Source: CAYVQF01 sp964454015 (GTDB lineage Bacteria; Myxococcota_A; Bradymonadia; UBA4248). Taken from it: a stretch of 55,697 nt of DNA. Positions 1 through 8,062 of this stretch are shown here, in pieces. Position 1 is the stretch's first letter; the number at the start of each line of letters is the position of its first letter. Made by a program: the position numbers and the translations under genes. The DNA is taken from NCBI GenBank assembly GCA_964454015.1, contig CAYVQF010000036.1:1-55697 (forward strand), read 5' to 3'. The notes below the pieces were generated by a model. It worked only from the letters and a program-made list of their open reading frames with translations, was not told where the DNA came from and did no database searches.

Positions 1-124
1 ACAATAATTCACAACGAGCAAGCCCCATGCCGGCTTTGGTCGTGGATTGTGGTGGACACCCCAGCCTTGAGAGCCCTCCCCCTTCATGCTAGACATAGCA
101 TCGGCACGTTTCGCCAATTAGGTC

Positions 125-790
125 GTGAACCCAAAGATGCGTCACCCACTGCTACAATCACTCTCCAGACGCTACCCTCGGATCAGCCCGCGGCTGACAC
201 CTGCCCTTCCAGCGTCCATCGCCACCGTGATGCTCTGCCTGCAGCTCTTGGCCTGCACACCCACACCCCAAAAGAGCGATGACAACGCCTGCCAGGCCAT
301 GGTCGCTGCCTACACCCAACTCCAACAACAACTTGACTCACTCGAAGCGCAAGCAGCGAGCCTCTCAATGGCCTTCATCGAGAACAGCGAAGAAGACCAA
401 GCCCACTTGCTCGCCTTCAATCAAAACTTCAAGTCCATCCTTGACGCCATTGAAAGCCTCCACGCTGAGTACGAAGTCGCTTGCAAATGGCCCCTCCTCA
501 TGGACAACGATTTCGCCGCCGTCGCGCAACAGATCTACCTACCCTACCTACAAGCCCTTGCCCGCCAAGCAGACGCTACCCGTGCCCTCGCCCGGCACCT
601 AGAGCAATCCGCACCCACTGAGCTCGTCGGCGACACCGTCGCTGCCTATCTGATGCTCGCCAGTGAAATAGAGCAAGGCATGCTGGCCCAAGTAGCTATC
701 TGTGAAGCCGATTTCGACCCCGAACAATGCCAGGCCTTCCGCGCCTCAGCCCATGCCCTCCTCGCTTCCTCTTCCACAGGCACACCGTAA
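125..790 (+). CDS. predicted lipoprotein with four conserved Cys
   Basis: Not recognised as a named family. The N-terminus (from a GTG; an ATG at residue 5 is an alternative) has basic residues, a hydrophobic stretch at about residues 30-43 and a lipobox L-L-A-C with Cys44, so it is probably a lipid-anchored envelope protein. The mature part is acidic and helical with Cys56, Cys120, Cys193 and Cys202. The next gene has four Cys at similar spacing, so the two look like diverged paralogs made by tandem duplication. The gap between them is only 33 bases, which suggests co-transcription. The ribosome binding site is weak. Function unknown. Confidence 0.75.
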   Translation: MNPKMRHPLLQSLSRRYPRISPRLTPALPASIATVMLCLQLLACTPTPQKSDDNACQAMVAAYTQLQQQLDSLEAQAASLSMAFIENSEEDQAHLLAFNQNFKSILDAIESLHAEYEVACKWPLLMDNDFAAVAQQIYLPYLQALARQADATRALARHLEQSAPTELVGDTVAAYLMLASEIEQGMLAQVAICEADFDPEQCQAFRASAHALLASSSTGTP

Positions 791-823
791 ACACGGCGCC
801 GCCCTCTGCCCAGAGTTCTCCCT

Positions 824-1411
824 ATGCCCTCCAGGACTCACAAGCCCTTGTCACCAATCCTCGGCGCCTTTTTCGCCGCCCTTTGCCTCGCGCCCACCTT
901 GGCCAGCGCCCAGAACGAAAGCGCCTTCGACAACATCGAAGCTTGCGCTGCCCTCGAATCCAGCCTCGCTGAGATTGCCAAAAATAGCGCTGAACTCGAC
1001 ACCTTCCTCGCCCAGCCGCCAACATCGCGAGAAGCCTTCCTCGCCGAAATCTTCACCGGCACCCAACGCATGCTGGCCCTCGGTGAGCAGATCTTTTCCG
1101 CTGCAGATGCCCATGAAGAAATCTGCAAAGCTGCTCTCAGAGAGGCCGATAAAGCCCTCGAAATCGCCCGCATCTACGACCTGATCCTCGAGCCCACCAT
1201 CAAAGGACACCTCTTCCTCGTCCGGGTCCGTGACGCCGCACACGCCATGAACGACACCGCCACTGTCGCTGACTTAGACCAGGCCATCACCGAATTTCGC
1301 ACGGCCATGCTCCGCATGGTGGACCTCTGCGTCGCCGACCTAGGGAGCCAAAGCGACACCAACGTCATCTGTGAAGAGTTGCGCCGCCGTCTCGATGCCA
1401 GACTGCGCTGA
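824..1411 (+). CDS. secreted four-Cys helical protein, paralog of the upstream lipoprotein
   Basis: No family recognised. A classical signal peptide spans residues 1-29, with an ASA cleavage site before Gln30 and no lipobox, so the product should be periplasmic or secreted. Cys41, Cys101, Cys169 and Cys183 repeat the spacing seen in the preceding gene (about 60, 70 and 10-14 residues apart), which supports paralogy and suggests two disulfides. The rest is predicted to be mostly helical. About 190 bases without an obvious gene follow before the next start. Function unknown; a structural or binding role in the envelope is only a guess. Confidence 0.75.
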   Translation: MPSRTHKPLSPILGAFFAALCLAPTLASAQNESAFDNIEACAALESSLAEIAKNSAELDTFLAQPPTSREAFLAEIFTGTQRMLALGEQIFSAADAHEEICKAALREADKALEIARIYDLILEPTIKGHLFLVRVRDAAHAMNDTATVADLDQAITEFRTAMLRMVDLCVADLGSQSDTNVICEELRRRLDARLR

Positions 1412-1602
1412 CCAAGCGCCTTTCATCCACCTCACACGCTAGCTTGGTATGGCATATGCAGCGCTACCTTCACCGAATGGCGCGCCCTTGGCCAACGGCA
1501 CCCTGCCATGCCAGCGCCTCCCTATCACCGGGACCCCACCCCGGACTGATATGACTCCTTTCTTTCTTTTGTGCCATCTTGGCACAGGAGGGTCTCCTCT
1601 CT

Positions 1603-1968
1603 ATGGCCTACGCTATCCACATCGAACGCCGTCACGATAATCAACTCCAGCCCATCGACCTTGAAGACTGGCTCGATGCCGTCCAGGCCACCCAGGACGT
1701 CCGACCAAGCGGAAAAGACATCGTCACGACTGCCCCGCGCACCAACGAAGCCATCCGCATGCAAGGCCATAGCGGAGATGCCGAAGTCTTTTTTCCCGCT
1801 GACCAAACCTGGAGACCCGTCTTCATGTGGAGTCGCCGCGGAAAGGTCATCTTCTCTGTCGACAAAGACTTCGAACGCCACGACGACCCCCTGCGCACCA
1901 TCGCCCGCGCTCTCGCACGGCGCTTGAATGCGACCATCATTGGCGATAACGGGGAAACCTACGATTGA
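1603..1968 (+). CDS. small conserved hypothetical protein (121 aa) ahead of the AAA+ ATPase
   Basis: The ATG at 1603 is chosen over an upstream in-frame TTG because AGGAGG lies at 1586-1591 at a suitable distance. The protein has no signal peptide, membrane segment or Cys cluster. It has an N-terminal MAYAIHIERR strand, a central acidic region with DAEVFFP, and a C-terminal helix followed by GDNGETY. It resembles a compact cytosolic family I cannot name. Its stop overlaps the region where the ATPase starts, so the two are translationally coupled. Being beside an eCIS-type ATPase and a possible effector, it could be an accessory or immunity protein, but nothing in the sequence proves that. Confidence 0.8.
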   Translation: MAYAIHIERRHDNQLQPIDLEDWLDAVQATQDVRPSGKDIVTTAPRTNEAIRMQGHSGDAEVFFPADQTWRPVFMWSRRGKVIFSVDKDFERHDDPLRTIARALARRLNATIIGDNGETYD

Positions 1969-1970
1969 CC

Positions 1971-4124
1971 ATGACCACTGCCGGCAACAACGCCCATTGT
2001 GCCCACCCAACTTGCGACGTCGCCGCTGCCAACTTTGCGTTCGCCTTCAACCTCCACGCCCTCAAAGTACTCGCCCATTGGCTTGAATGGGCCCGGAGCG
2101 GAGCATGGCTCAGCGACTCCCTACGCGACGGCCTGGGCATTCGTGTCGACGAAATCAATGCCCTCCTCCAAAGCCTAGACCCTAGGCCACCTGACCCCAC
2201 CACGACCGAGCCCAACCCACCGGCGCGAGCCTGGGAGGAACTGGCTTCCTTCCTCCAAAGCGCTGCCTACCAAGGCAACCCCCTCGCTATCCGTTGGCTC
2301 GATTGGACCGCGCGCACCAAGTGCACGCCCCTCCAACAACGATGCCTAGCCCTCCTCGTCGCCATCGCCGCCGACCACGCCGTGCATCGCCTGGCGCGCT
2401 ATGCTTGGGCTGATTTTGGCCGCGCCTCGCCTCCACTGGGCTTCGTCACCCGAGCACTCATTGGCAGCGGAGATGTCTCCAAAGTCGCCAACCATCCCGA
2501 AGCCCTCCGCCTCTGCGCCCCCGATAGCCCGCTGGTGAGCCACGCTTTGCTCCATACGACCAAGGACTACCCAGCCACCGCCCTCACCGACCTCGGCCTC
2601 ACCCTCCACGACGAAACCCTCCATCTCGTCCTTGGCCACTTGAACCATTGGCCGGAATGGCAGGCAAACCACACCCTGCCCAGCCCCCCACAGCGTTTGG
2701 CCAAAACCCTCCAGAGGGCACAGCGCCGGATCCTACATCGCGGCGTCGCCTTGTTGCCCAAGTGGGCTGTCTATGGACCACCCGGATGCGGCAGGCTCGC
2801 CATCACATCCTCCCTCTCCATGGCAACCCGCAACACCGACGGCGTCTGGAAACTCGATCTGGGCGCCGCTGTCGACATGGCTAATGCTGACGCGGCGATT
2901 CAACGCGCCCTCCGGCACGCCACCCTCCTCAACGCCGTCGTCGCCATCTATGGCTTCTCACGCATCCCACAAACGCACAACCTGCGCTGGATCGACGCAG
3001 TCAATCACGCCTTCGACCGCGCGACCGTACCGATCGTCTGGATCCTTGAAGACCACCCCCTCCCGGAAATGGGCATCAACCCCGATGCCGCCATCCCCTT
3101 GGGTTACCCATCAAAAAAAGAACGACACACCATCTGGAATTTGCGCCTCGCAGAGACGCCCTACTGTGAACACGCGGAACGCTTCGCCGGGCGTTTCCTC
3201 ATCACCGAAGGCCAGATCGAACGCTGTGTCGAAGAAGCCAACGCCAACCTAGCCATTGAAGCCAGCGCGAACTTTGCCAACCTGGTCGAGGTCATCGCCC
3301 GCAGAGAAGCGGCCGTCGGCCTGGGGAAGCTGGCCTCACCGGAAACCAAACGCGTCGGCCTTGACCAACTCGTTGTGGACAACGAAACCCGAACCCTGCT
3401 CCACGAAATCATCTCCTACACCCAACACCGCGACAGACTTGCACGCGACTGGGGCTTTGAGCGCACCCTTCCCTACGGACTCGGCGTGACCGCCCTCTTC
3501 GCAGGACCGCCTGGCACCGGAAAGACACTCGCCGCAAACGCCATCGCCTCAGCCCTCGACCTGGAGCTCTACCGCGTCGACCTCTCACAACTGGTCTCGA
3601 AGTTCATCGGAGAAACGGAAAAACATCTCTCTACCCTCTTCACCGCCGCTGAAAACGGAGAGGTCATGCTGCTCTTTGACGAGGCAGACTCGCTCTTCTC
3701 CAAAAGAACCGAGGTCAAATCCAGCGTCGATAGGTACGCCAACCTCGAAGTCAACTACCTCCTCCAGCGCATCGAACGCTTTGACGGTGTCGTAATACTT
3801 ACCACCAACTTCGAAGCTGGCATCGATGATGCTTTCGCAAGACGTATCCGCTTCCGGGTCCAGTTCCCGGAACCAGACAAAAAACACCGCACCCTGCTCT
3901 GGAAAATGCTCACCCCCAAAGATGTCCCCCTCGCTGACGATGTTGACTTCAGATTCCTCGCCGAAGCCTATGAAGTCTCCGGAGGCCATATCAAAGAAAT
4001 TGTCCTCAGAGCTGCGTCATTGGCCATGGCAGAAACAGACAACCCCAAAGTCACCCAAGAACTTTTCATCAGATCGGCCGAGGCTGAGTACCGAAAACTC
4101 GGCAAACTCGTCCTCACATCCTAA
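1971..4124 (+). CDS. AAA+ ATPase of the eCIS (Pvc15/Afp15-like) type
   Basis: The 717-residue protein ends in a canonical AAA+ module. Numbered from the TTG at 1965, it has Walker A GPPGTGKT at 514-521, Walker B with Asp572-Glu573 in LLFDEAD, a sensor-1 region LTTNF and an arginine-finger region near FARRIRFR. A degenerate upstream module carries GPPGCGR at about 271-277, lacking the Walker A Lys, with no clear Walker B. This inactive-active tandem is typical of ATPases encoded with extracellular contractile injection systems, thought to act in assembly, disassembly or cargo loading. The start is ATG 1971 or TTG 1965, coupled to the upstream gene. It lies about 12 kb from the main tail cluster, with unrelated genes between, which is unusual. 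Confidence 0.85.
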   Translation: MTTAGNNAHCAHPTCDVAAANFAFAFNLHALKVLAHWLEWARSGAWLSDSLRDGLGIRVDEINALLQSLDPRPPDPTTTEPNPPARAWEELASFLQSAAYQGNPLAIRWLDWTARTKCTPLQQRCLALLVAIAADHAVHRLARYAWADFGRASPPLGFVTRALIGSGDVSKVANHPEALRLCAPDSPLVSHALLHTTKDYPATALTDLGLTLHDETLHLVLGHLNHWPEWQANHTLPSPPQRLAKTLQRAQRRILHRGVALLPKWAVYGPPGCGRLAITSSLSMATRNTDGVWKLDLGAAVDMANADAAIQRALRHATLLNAVVAIYGFSRIPQTHNLRWIDAVNHAFDRATVPIVWILEDHPLPEMGINPDAAIPLGYPSKKERHTIWNLRLAETPYCEHAERFAGRFLITEGQIERCVEEANANLAIEASANFANLVEVIARREAAVGLGKLASPETKRVGLDQLVVDNETRTLLHEIISYTQHRDRLARDWGFERTLPYGLGVTALFAGPPGTGKTLAANAIASALDLELYRVDLSQLVSKFIGETEKHLSTLFTAAENGEVMLLFDEADSLFSKRTEVKSSVDRYANLEVNYLLQRIERFDGVVILTTNFEAGIDDAFARRIRFRVQFPEPDKKHRTLLWKMLTPKDVPLADDVDFRFLAEAYEVSGGHIKEIVLRAASLAMAETDNPKVTQELFIRSAEAEYRKLGKLVLTS

Positions 4125-4178
4125 GTGACAGCAACGCAGTGATCTCACGCCACACTGCCCAAACCGCGAGACGACGCC

Positions 4179-5336
4179 ATGAAAGAGTTCCTCAACAACA
4201 AAGATGTCGATCTGCTGCAGTCCAATGATCTCGCACCACAGCTCGAGCAAAAGCAAAACGCCGAGCAGGGGCAGAGCCTAGACTACCTCCAAGGCGCGAA
4301 AAGCGGGGACCCACAGGCGCAGCGCGCCCTCGAAAGAGCTGGCTTGGACCCCGCCAAGGTCGAGGAACTCGAAAAACAAGACGAAGTCGCACCCGAAGAG
4401 GTCCGGGAAATTCTCTACGGCGGCAAAAACGTCTCCCCGGCCGACCTCAAGGCCATACGAAATGCCGTCTTGGCGCACCCCAGCTTCGCCCACCAAGCGA
4501 GGCTCGTCGACAAACGCGGCGGCGCTGACGCCTACATCCTCTTCTATTGGAGCATCATCCAACACCAGAAGTTCGAAAGCCCCACCCAAGTCTCCGAGTT
4601 TCGCAACATGGTGCTCCAGCGCGCCAAGGCCGATCGCATCCCTTCCGCCGCTGAGTGGCTCGCCCAGGCGGATGCCAAGGAATACAGCATCCGCGAACTC
4701 CAAGACTACCTCACCGGACGCATGGCCACTCTCGAGAACGGCTGGAAACAAACAGCGATTCAAAACGACCACGAAACCGAAATGGAGCTCGCCCTCCAAG
4801 GCGAATACAAATCCTGGGGCCGTGTCAACGCACAAAACCAAGGCTACTTCCCTCTCGTCGACTTCGTCAAAGGCAACGAAGCGGTCAGCCTCAAAGTCGT
4901 CGACCCTTACGATCCAAACACCGTCGAGAGGCTCAAAGACCACATGGATCTGCTCATGCAGCGCCAACCGGGCCGAGAAATCCCCAAGGAAAATGGTGCC
5001 GAAGGCGAGACCGACTTCAGCGCTTACCAAATCATCCTCGACCTCCGCATCCCACCTGGAACCGAGAAAAAGGTCGCCGAGCTCATCGAGTACGGTGCCG
5101 CACTTGGCATCGAGGTGCGGATCTCCGTCCAAGGCCAGAACCCTCTCCACGAACAATTGCGCCCAGGCAAACGCCCGCCGCGACCCGGGGAATACATCGA
5201 ACGTGGACCACATGGCCAAGAAATCGAAAACCCGCGTAAGGTCAACATGGAGCACGGCGTCGAAATCTTGCCCCCCACCCAAAAGGCTGACCGCACCTGG
5301 GAGCGCATCGCACCACAGAAGTCTGTGCGACACTAG
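4179..5336 (+). CDS. candidate effector with nuclease-like C-terminal half
   Basis: The 385-residue protein has a helical, Gln/Glu-rich N-terminal half and a more compact C-terminal half. The latter contains GYFPLVDF at 222-229 and SLKVVD at 237-242, followed by a helix (ERLKDHMDLL) and a strand ILDLRIPPG at 286-294. A D-x10-S-x-K arrangement (Asp228, Ser237, Lys239) after an acidic helix (Glu199/201/203) recalls PD-(D/E)XK-like nuclease cores and C-terminal domains I associate with polymorphic and eCIS toxins. That similarity is from memory and unverified. There is no signal peptide, as expected of injected cargo. It follows the AAA+ ATPase by 54 bases in the same direction. It could instead be a structural accessory protein. 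Confidence 0.7.
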   Translation: MKEFLNNKDVDLLQSNDLAPQLEQKQNAEQGQSLDYLQGAKSGDPQAQRALERAGLDPAKVEELEKQDEVAPEEVREILYGGKNVSPADLKAIRNAVLAHPSFAHQARLVDKRGGADAYILFYWSIIQHQKFESPTQVSEFRNMVLQRAKADRIPSAAEWLAQADAKEYSIRELQDYLTGRMATLENGWKQTAIQNDHETEMELALQGEYKSWGRVNAQNQGYFPLVDFVKGNEAVSLKVVDPYDPNTVERLKDHMDLLMQRQPGREIPKENGAEGETDFSAYQIILDLRIPPGTEKKVAELIEYGAALGIEVRISVQGQNPLHEQLRPGKRPPRPGEYIERGPHGQEIENPRKVNMEHGVEILPPTQKADRTWERIAPQKSVRH

Positions 5337-5357
5337 GCACCAGCAGCACGCTGCGCT

Positions 5358-6695
5358 TCAATGCACGGCCTGAGGTCGCCACGCTTCGACCCGGGTGATC
5401 GCGCCCGGCGACACCAACAGGCCCTCTCGCTGGGTCAGCATCTTCTCCTGTTGAGACTGGAGATACCAAGAACTGGCGTCAACCTCCAACGCCTCTTCCA
5501 GAGCTGCCAGCGCCTCCGTCAAACGGCCCATCCTGAAATACACCTCTGCCAGGGTATCCAAATTGGCTGAGCTCGGCGAGGCCAACACCGCGCTGCGCGC
5601 GACCAACAAAGCCTCGCCCAATGACGCACTGCCGTGCTCCGCGCCCAACACCAGGGCCCAAGCCAAATTGTTCTGATACACCGGCGCGTTCGGCTGCCAA
5701 ACCAGACTGGCCCGCCATGACGCTATCGCTTCAGGATACTCGCCTCTATCTAAATGCAGTTCACCCTTGATGGCGTAACTCTCAGCTACCGACTGCCGTG
5801 AACGAAGGCCCAAAGCCTGCTGCAACTCCGCCTCATCCAAATCTAAATAGAGGAAAGCCTGGTCCCATTCGCCCAACTGCCCATAGGCACGCGCCATCAA
5901 CGGCAAAACATCCCAGCTCACCCCTCCCAGGCGCGTCAATAAATCCAACGCCAACCCTGGCTCCCGCGCCTGGACCAACAGCCCAGCCGTATAAAGCACA
6001 AGCCCCGACGCGCCAAAGCCACCTGACCAAGCCAGCGCGGCATGGCAATGGCGAAGCGCATGCGCCGTCTCCCCCTGCATCGCATACAGGACACAAAGGA
6101 GCTCCTCCACCTCAGCCAATTGGGAGGCCGCCCGGGCACCCTCCTCGTGATAGAACGCCTGGGCCCAAAGCAGATGACCTTCGGCTTGCGCTAAAGACGC
6201 AGCGGCACCGAAATGACCCAGATCACGACTCCGGTTCAGCGCGGCCCGCCCCAATAACGCATGGGCCGCCCCCCAGTCGGAATGCGCTGGAGTCGCCAAA
6301 CTGAGATAGACCTCCAACCACCCCAACCCCACACTGGAATCCCCATAGGCCTGCAAACTGAGCACACCTCCATCGAACAACGTCTGCACGCCCGTCGGAT
6401 CAAGAACCAGCGCCTCCTCTATCAGTTCCTGAGCCGCCCCATAGGGATCGCTCTCTCCCGAAGCACTGCGCAACACGCGACGCGCCCTGCCCAGTAACTC
6501 ATCCGCCCTCTGGCGCAATAAAACCGGGCGATCCGCACGAATGACCACCTCCTCACGCCGCGGAAAAACCTGCCCCCACGCCAAGGCTGGCCACGAAATG
6601 AGCGCTAACCACAGCACCCACCACGGGTGCCAAAGCGCCAACCCCACTCGCGCCTGGACCGCCAACTCATTGCCCCCTTCTCGAAAGACCACCAC
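5358..6695 (-). CDS. exported tetratricopeptide-repeat protein
   Basis: A hydrophobic segment at about residues 17-41 (LALWHPWWVLWLALISWPAL), ending near ALAWGQ, looks like a signal peptide, so the protein is probably periplasmic. The remainder is helical repeats with TPR-like alternation (A..L..A.....A...LE), clearest in the C-terminal third, where residues around LDTLAEVYFRMGRLTEA form a good TPR. It lies 8 bases downstream of rimO on the same strand. The listed GTG start is uncertain: a TTG at 6665 with AAGGGGG upstream would give a tighter signal peptide. It ends 21 bases from the convergent candidate-effector gene with no terminator visible. Its partner proteins are unknown. Confidence 0.8.
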   Translation of the reverse strand: MVVFREGGNELAVQARVGLALWHPWWVLWLALISWPALAWGQVFPRREEVVIRADRPVLLRQRADELLGRARRVLRSASGESDPYGAAQELIEEALVLDPTGVQTLFDGGVLSLQAYGDSSVGLGWLEVYLSLATPAHSDWGAAHALLGRAALNRSRDLGHFGAAASLAQAEGHLLWAQAFYHEEGARAASQLAEVEELLCVLYAMQGETAHALRHCHAALAWSGGFGASGLVLYTAGLLVQAREPGLALDLLTRLGGVSWDVLPLMARAYGQLGEWDQAFLYLDLDEAELQQALGLRSRQSVAESYAIKGELHLDRGEYPEAIASWRASLVWQPNAPVYQNNLAWALVLGAEHGSASLGEALLVARSAVLASPSSANLDTLAEVYFRMGRLTEALAALEEALEVDASSWYLQSQQEKMLTQREGLLVSPGAITRVEAWRPQAVH

Positions 6696-6703
6696 CCCCG
6701 AGC

Positions 6704-8023
6704 CTAGGACAACACCAGCCCCACCAAGTCATAGTCCGCCGCATCCTCTACCTCGACCTCCACAAATTCACCTGCCGCCGCAGGCTCACCACCCTCTGCA
6801 TAGGACAAATACACCACCCCATCGACCTCCGGCGCCTGACCATAATAGCGCCCAGCATACACCAAGGGGTGATCTTCACTGATCCCATCCACCAAAACGC
6901 GCAGGCGGCTCCCGATCATTTCACGCATCTTCGCCCGGTGTATCTCCTGCTGTACCGCCATCAGGTGGTCCCGACGCAATAACCGCTCTGCTTCGGGAAC
7001 CTGGTCACTCCGCTCCCCAGCAACCGTCCCAGGCTCAGCCGAATAGGCAAAAACACCCATACGATCAAAAGCAACCGACCGCACCCAATCCACCAACTCC
7101 AAAAACTCTGCCTCGCTCTCTCCGGGAAAACCCACGATCATCGATGAACGCAGCACCATCCCAGGAATCGAACGCAGACGCGCCACCAGCGCTTCCTGCG
7201 CGCCTCTCCCCACGCTCCGCCGCATGTCGCGCAAAATCCGTTCTGAGATGTGCTGCAGTGGCATATCCACATAACGCAACACTTGGCCACTCGCCTCAAA
7301 GCACTGCAACAACTCATCCGTGAAATTCCACGGATAACAGTACATCAGTCGCACCCACGCGATCTCACTGAGCGACTCCAACTCCCTCAACAACCGGACC
7401 AAGCTCTGCCGATCCCCTAGATCCGTGCCATAACTGGTCAAGTCCTGCGCGATCAAGACCAACTCCTTGACCCCCTGCGCACCCAGGCGCCGCGCCTCCG
7501 CCACCAGCGACGCGATCTCACGCGAACGCTGTGGCCCCCTGATCTGTGGAATCGTGCAGTAGCTACAACGCCGGTCACAACCCTCAGCCAACTTCAAATA
7601 CGCGCTGCCCCCGATGGTCGTCAGTGAACGACCACGATACAACCCATCGCCTGCCAACAGACCGCGGCCGGGCGTCGCCGCTACCACTTCGGCAATCCGG
7701 TGCAGCTCGTTCACACCTAAGAATACATCCACCTCAGGCAACTCCACCGCCAGCTCATCCCCATAGCGGGAAGGGAGGCAACCCACCACCACCAATCGCT
7801 TACAACAACCATGGGTCTTGTGGTCTGCCAACGCCAGGATCGTGTCGATCGACTCCTCCACCGCAGACTGCAGAAAACTGCAAGTCGTCACCACTATCGC
7901 CTCTGCCTGAGCAGCATCGTCGCTCAACACGTACCCCGACCGCTCCAACTCCCCCAACATCACCTCCGTGTCCACCCGCGCCTTCGGACAACCCAACGAC
8001 ACCATATGTACCAAACGCTTCAC
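6704..8023 (-). CDS. rimO: ribosomal protein S12 methylthiotransferase RimO
   Basis: Radical-SAM enzyme that methylthiolates the conserved Asp of ribosomal protein S12. It has the three-domain layout of methylthiotransferases. The N-terminal domain carries Cys12 (SLGCPK), Cys48 and Cys82 for one [4Fe-4S] cluster. The radical-SAM core has C-x3-C-x2-C at 149-156 (CDRRCSYC), and a C-terminal TRAM-like domain follows. The PQIRG and MIVGFPGE motifs are those of RimO rather than MiaB. The start is set at GTG 8023 because GGAGG lies five bases upstream and the N-terminus MKRLVHMVSLGCPK then matches the family; a GTG at 8044 is also open. It is flanked by a pseudokinase gene (39 bases) and the TPR gene (8 bases), so it sits inside an operon of unrelated function. 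Confidence 0.95.
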   Translation of the reverse strand: MKRLVHMVSLGCPKARVDTEVMLGELERSGYVLSDDAAQAEAIVVTTCSFLQSAVEESIDTILALADHKTHGCCKRLVVVGCLPSRYGDELAVELPEVDVFLGVNELHRIAEVVAATPGRGLLAGDGLYRGRSLTTIGGSAYLKLAEGCDRRCSYCTIPQIRGPQRSREIASLVAEARRLGAQGVKELVLIAQDLTSYGTDLGDRQSLVRLLRELESLSEIAWVRLMYCYPWNFTDELLQCFEASGQVLRYVDMPLQHISERILRDMRRSVGRGAQEALVARLRSIPGMVLRSSMIVGFPGESEAEFLELVDWVRSVAFDRMGVFAYSAEPGTVAGERSDQVPEAERLLRRDHLMAVQQEIHRAKMREMIGSRLRVLVDGISEDHPLVYAGRYYGQAPEVDGVVYLSYAEGGEPAAAGEFVEVEVEDAADYDLVGLVLS

Positions 8024-8062
8024 CTCGGCCTCCAAACAAGCCACGCTACTGCCCGATTTCGC

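Noticed and set aside
4278..5333. 351-aa open frame antisense to the candidate effector
   Set aside because: Composition is a mirror of the + strand gene, no family-like motifs, and the + strand frame has a gene-like start, secondary structure and context.
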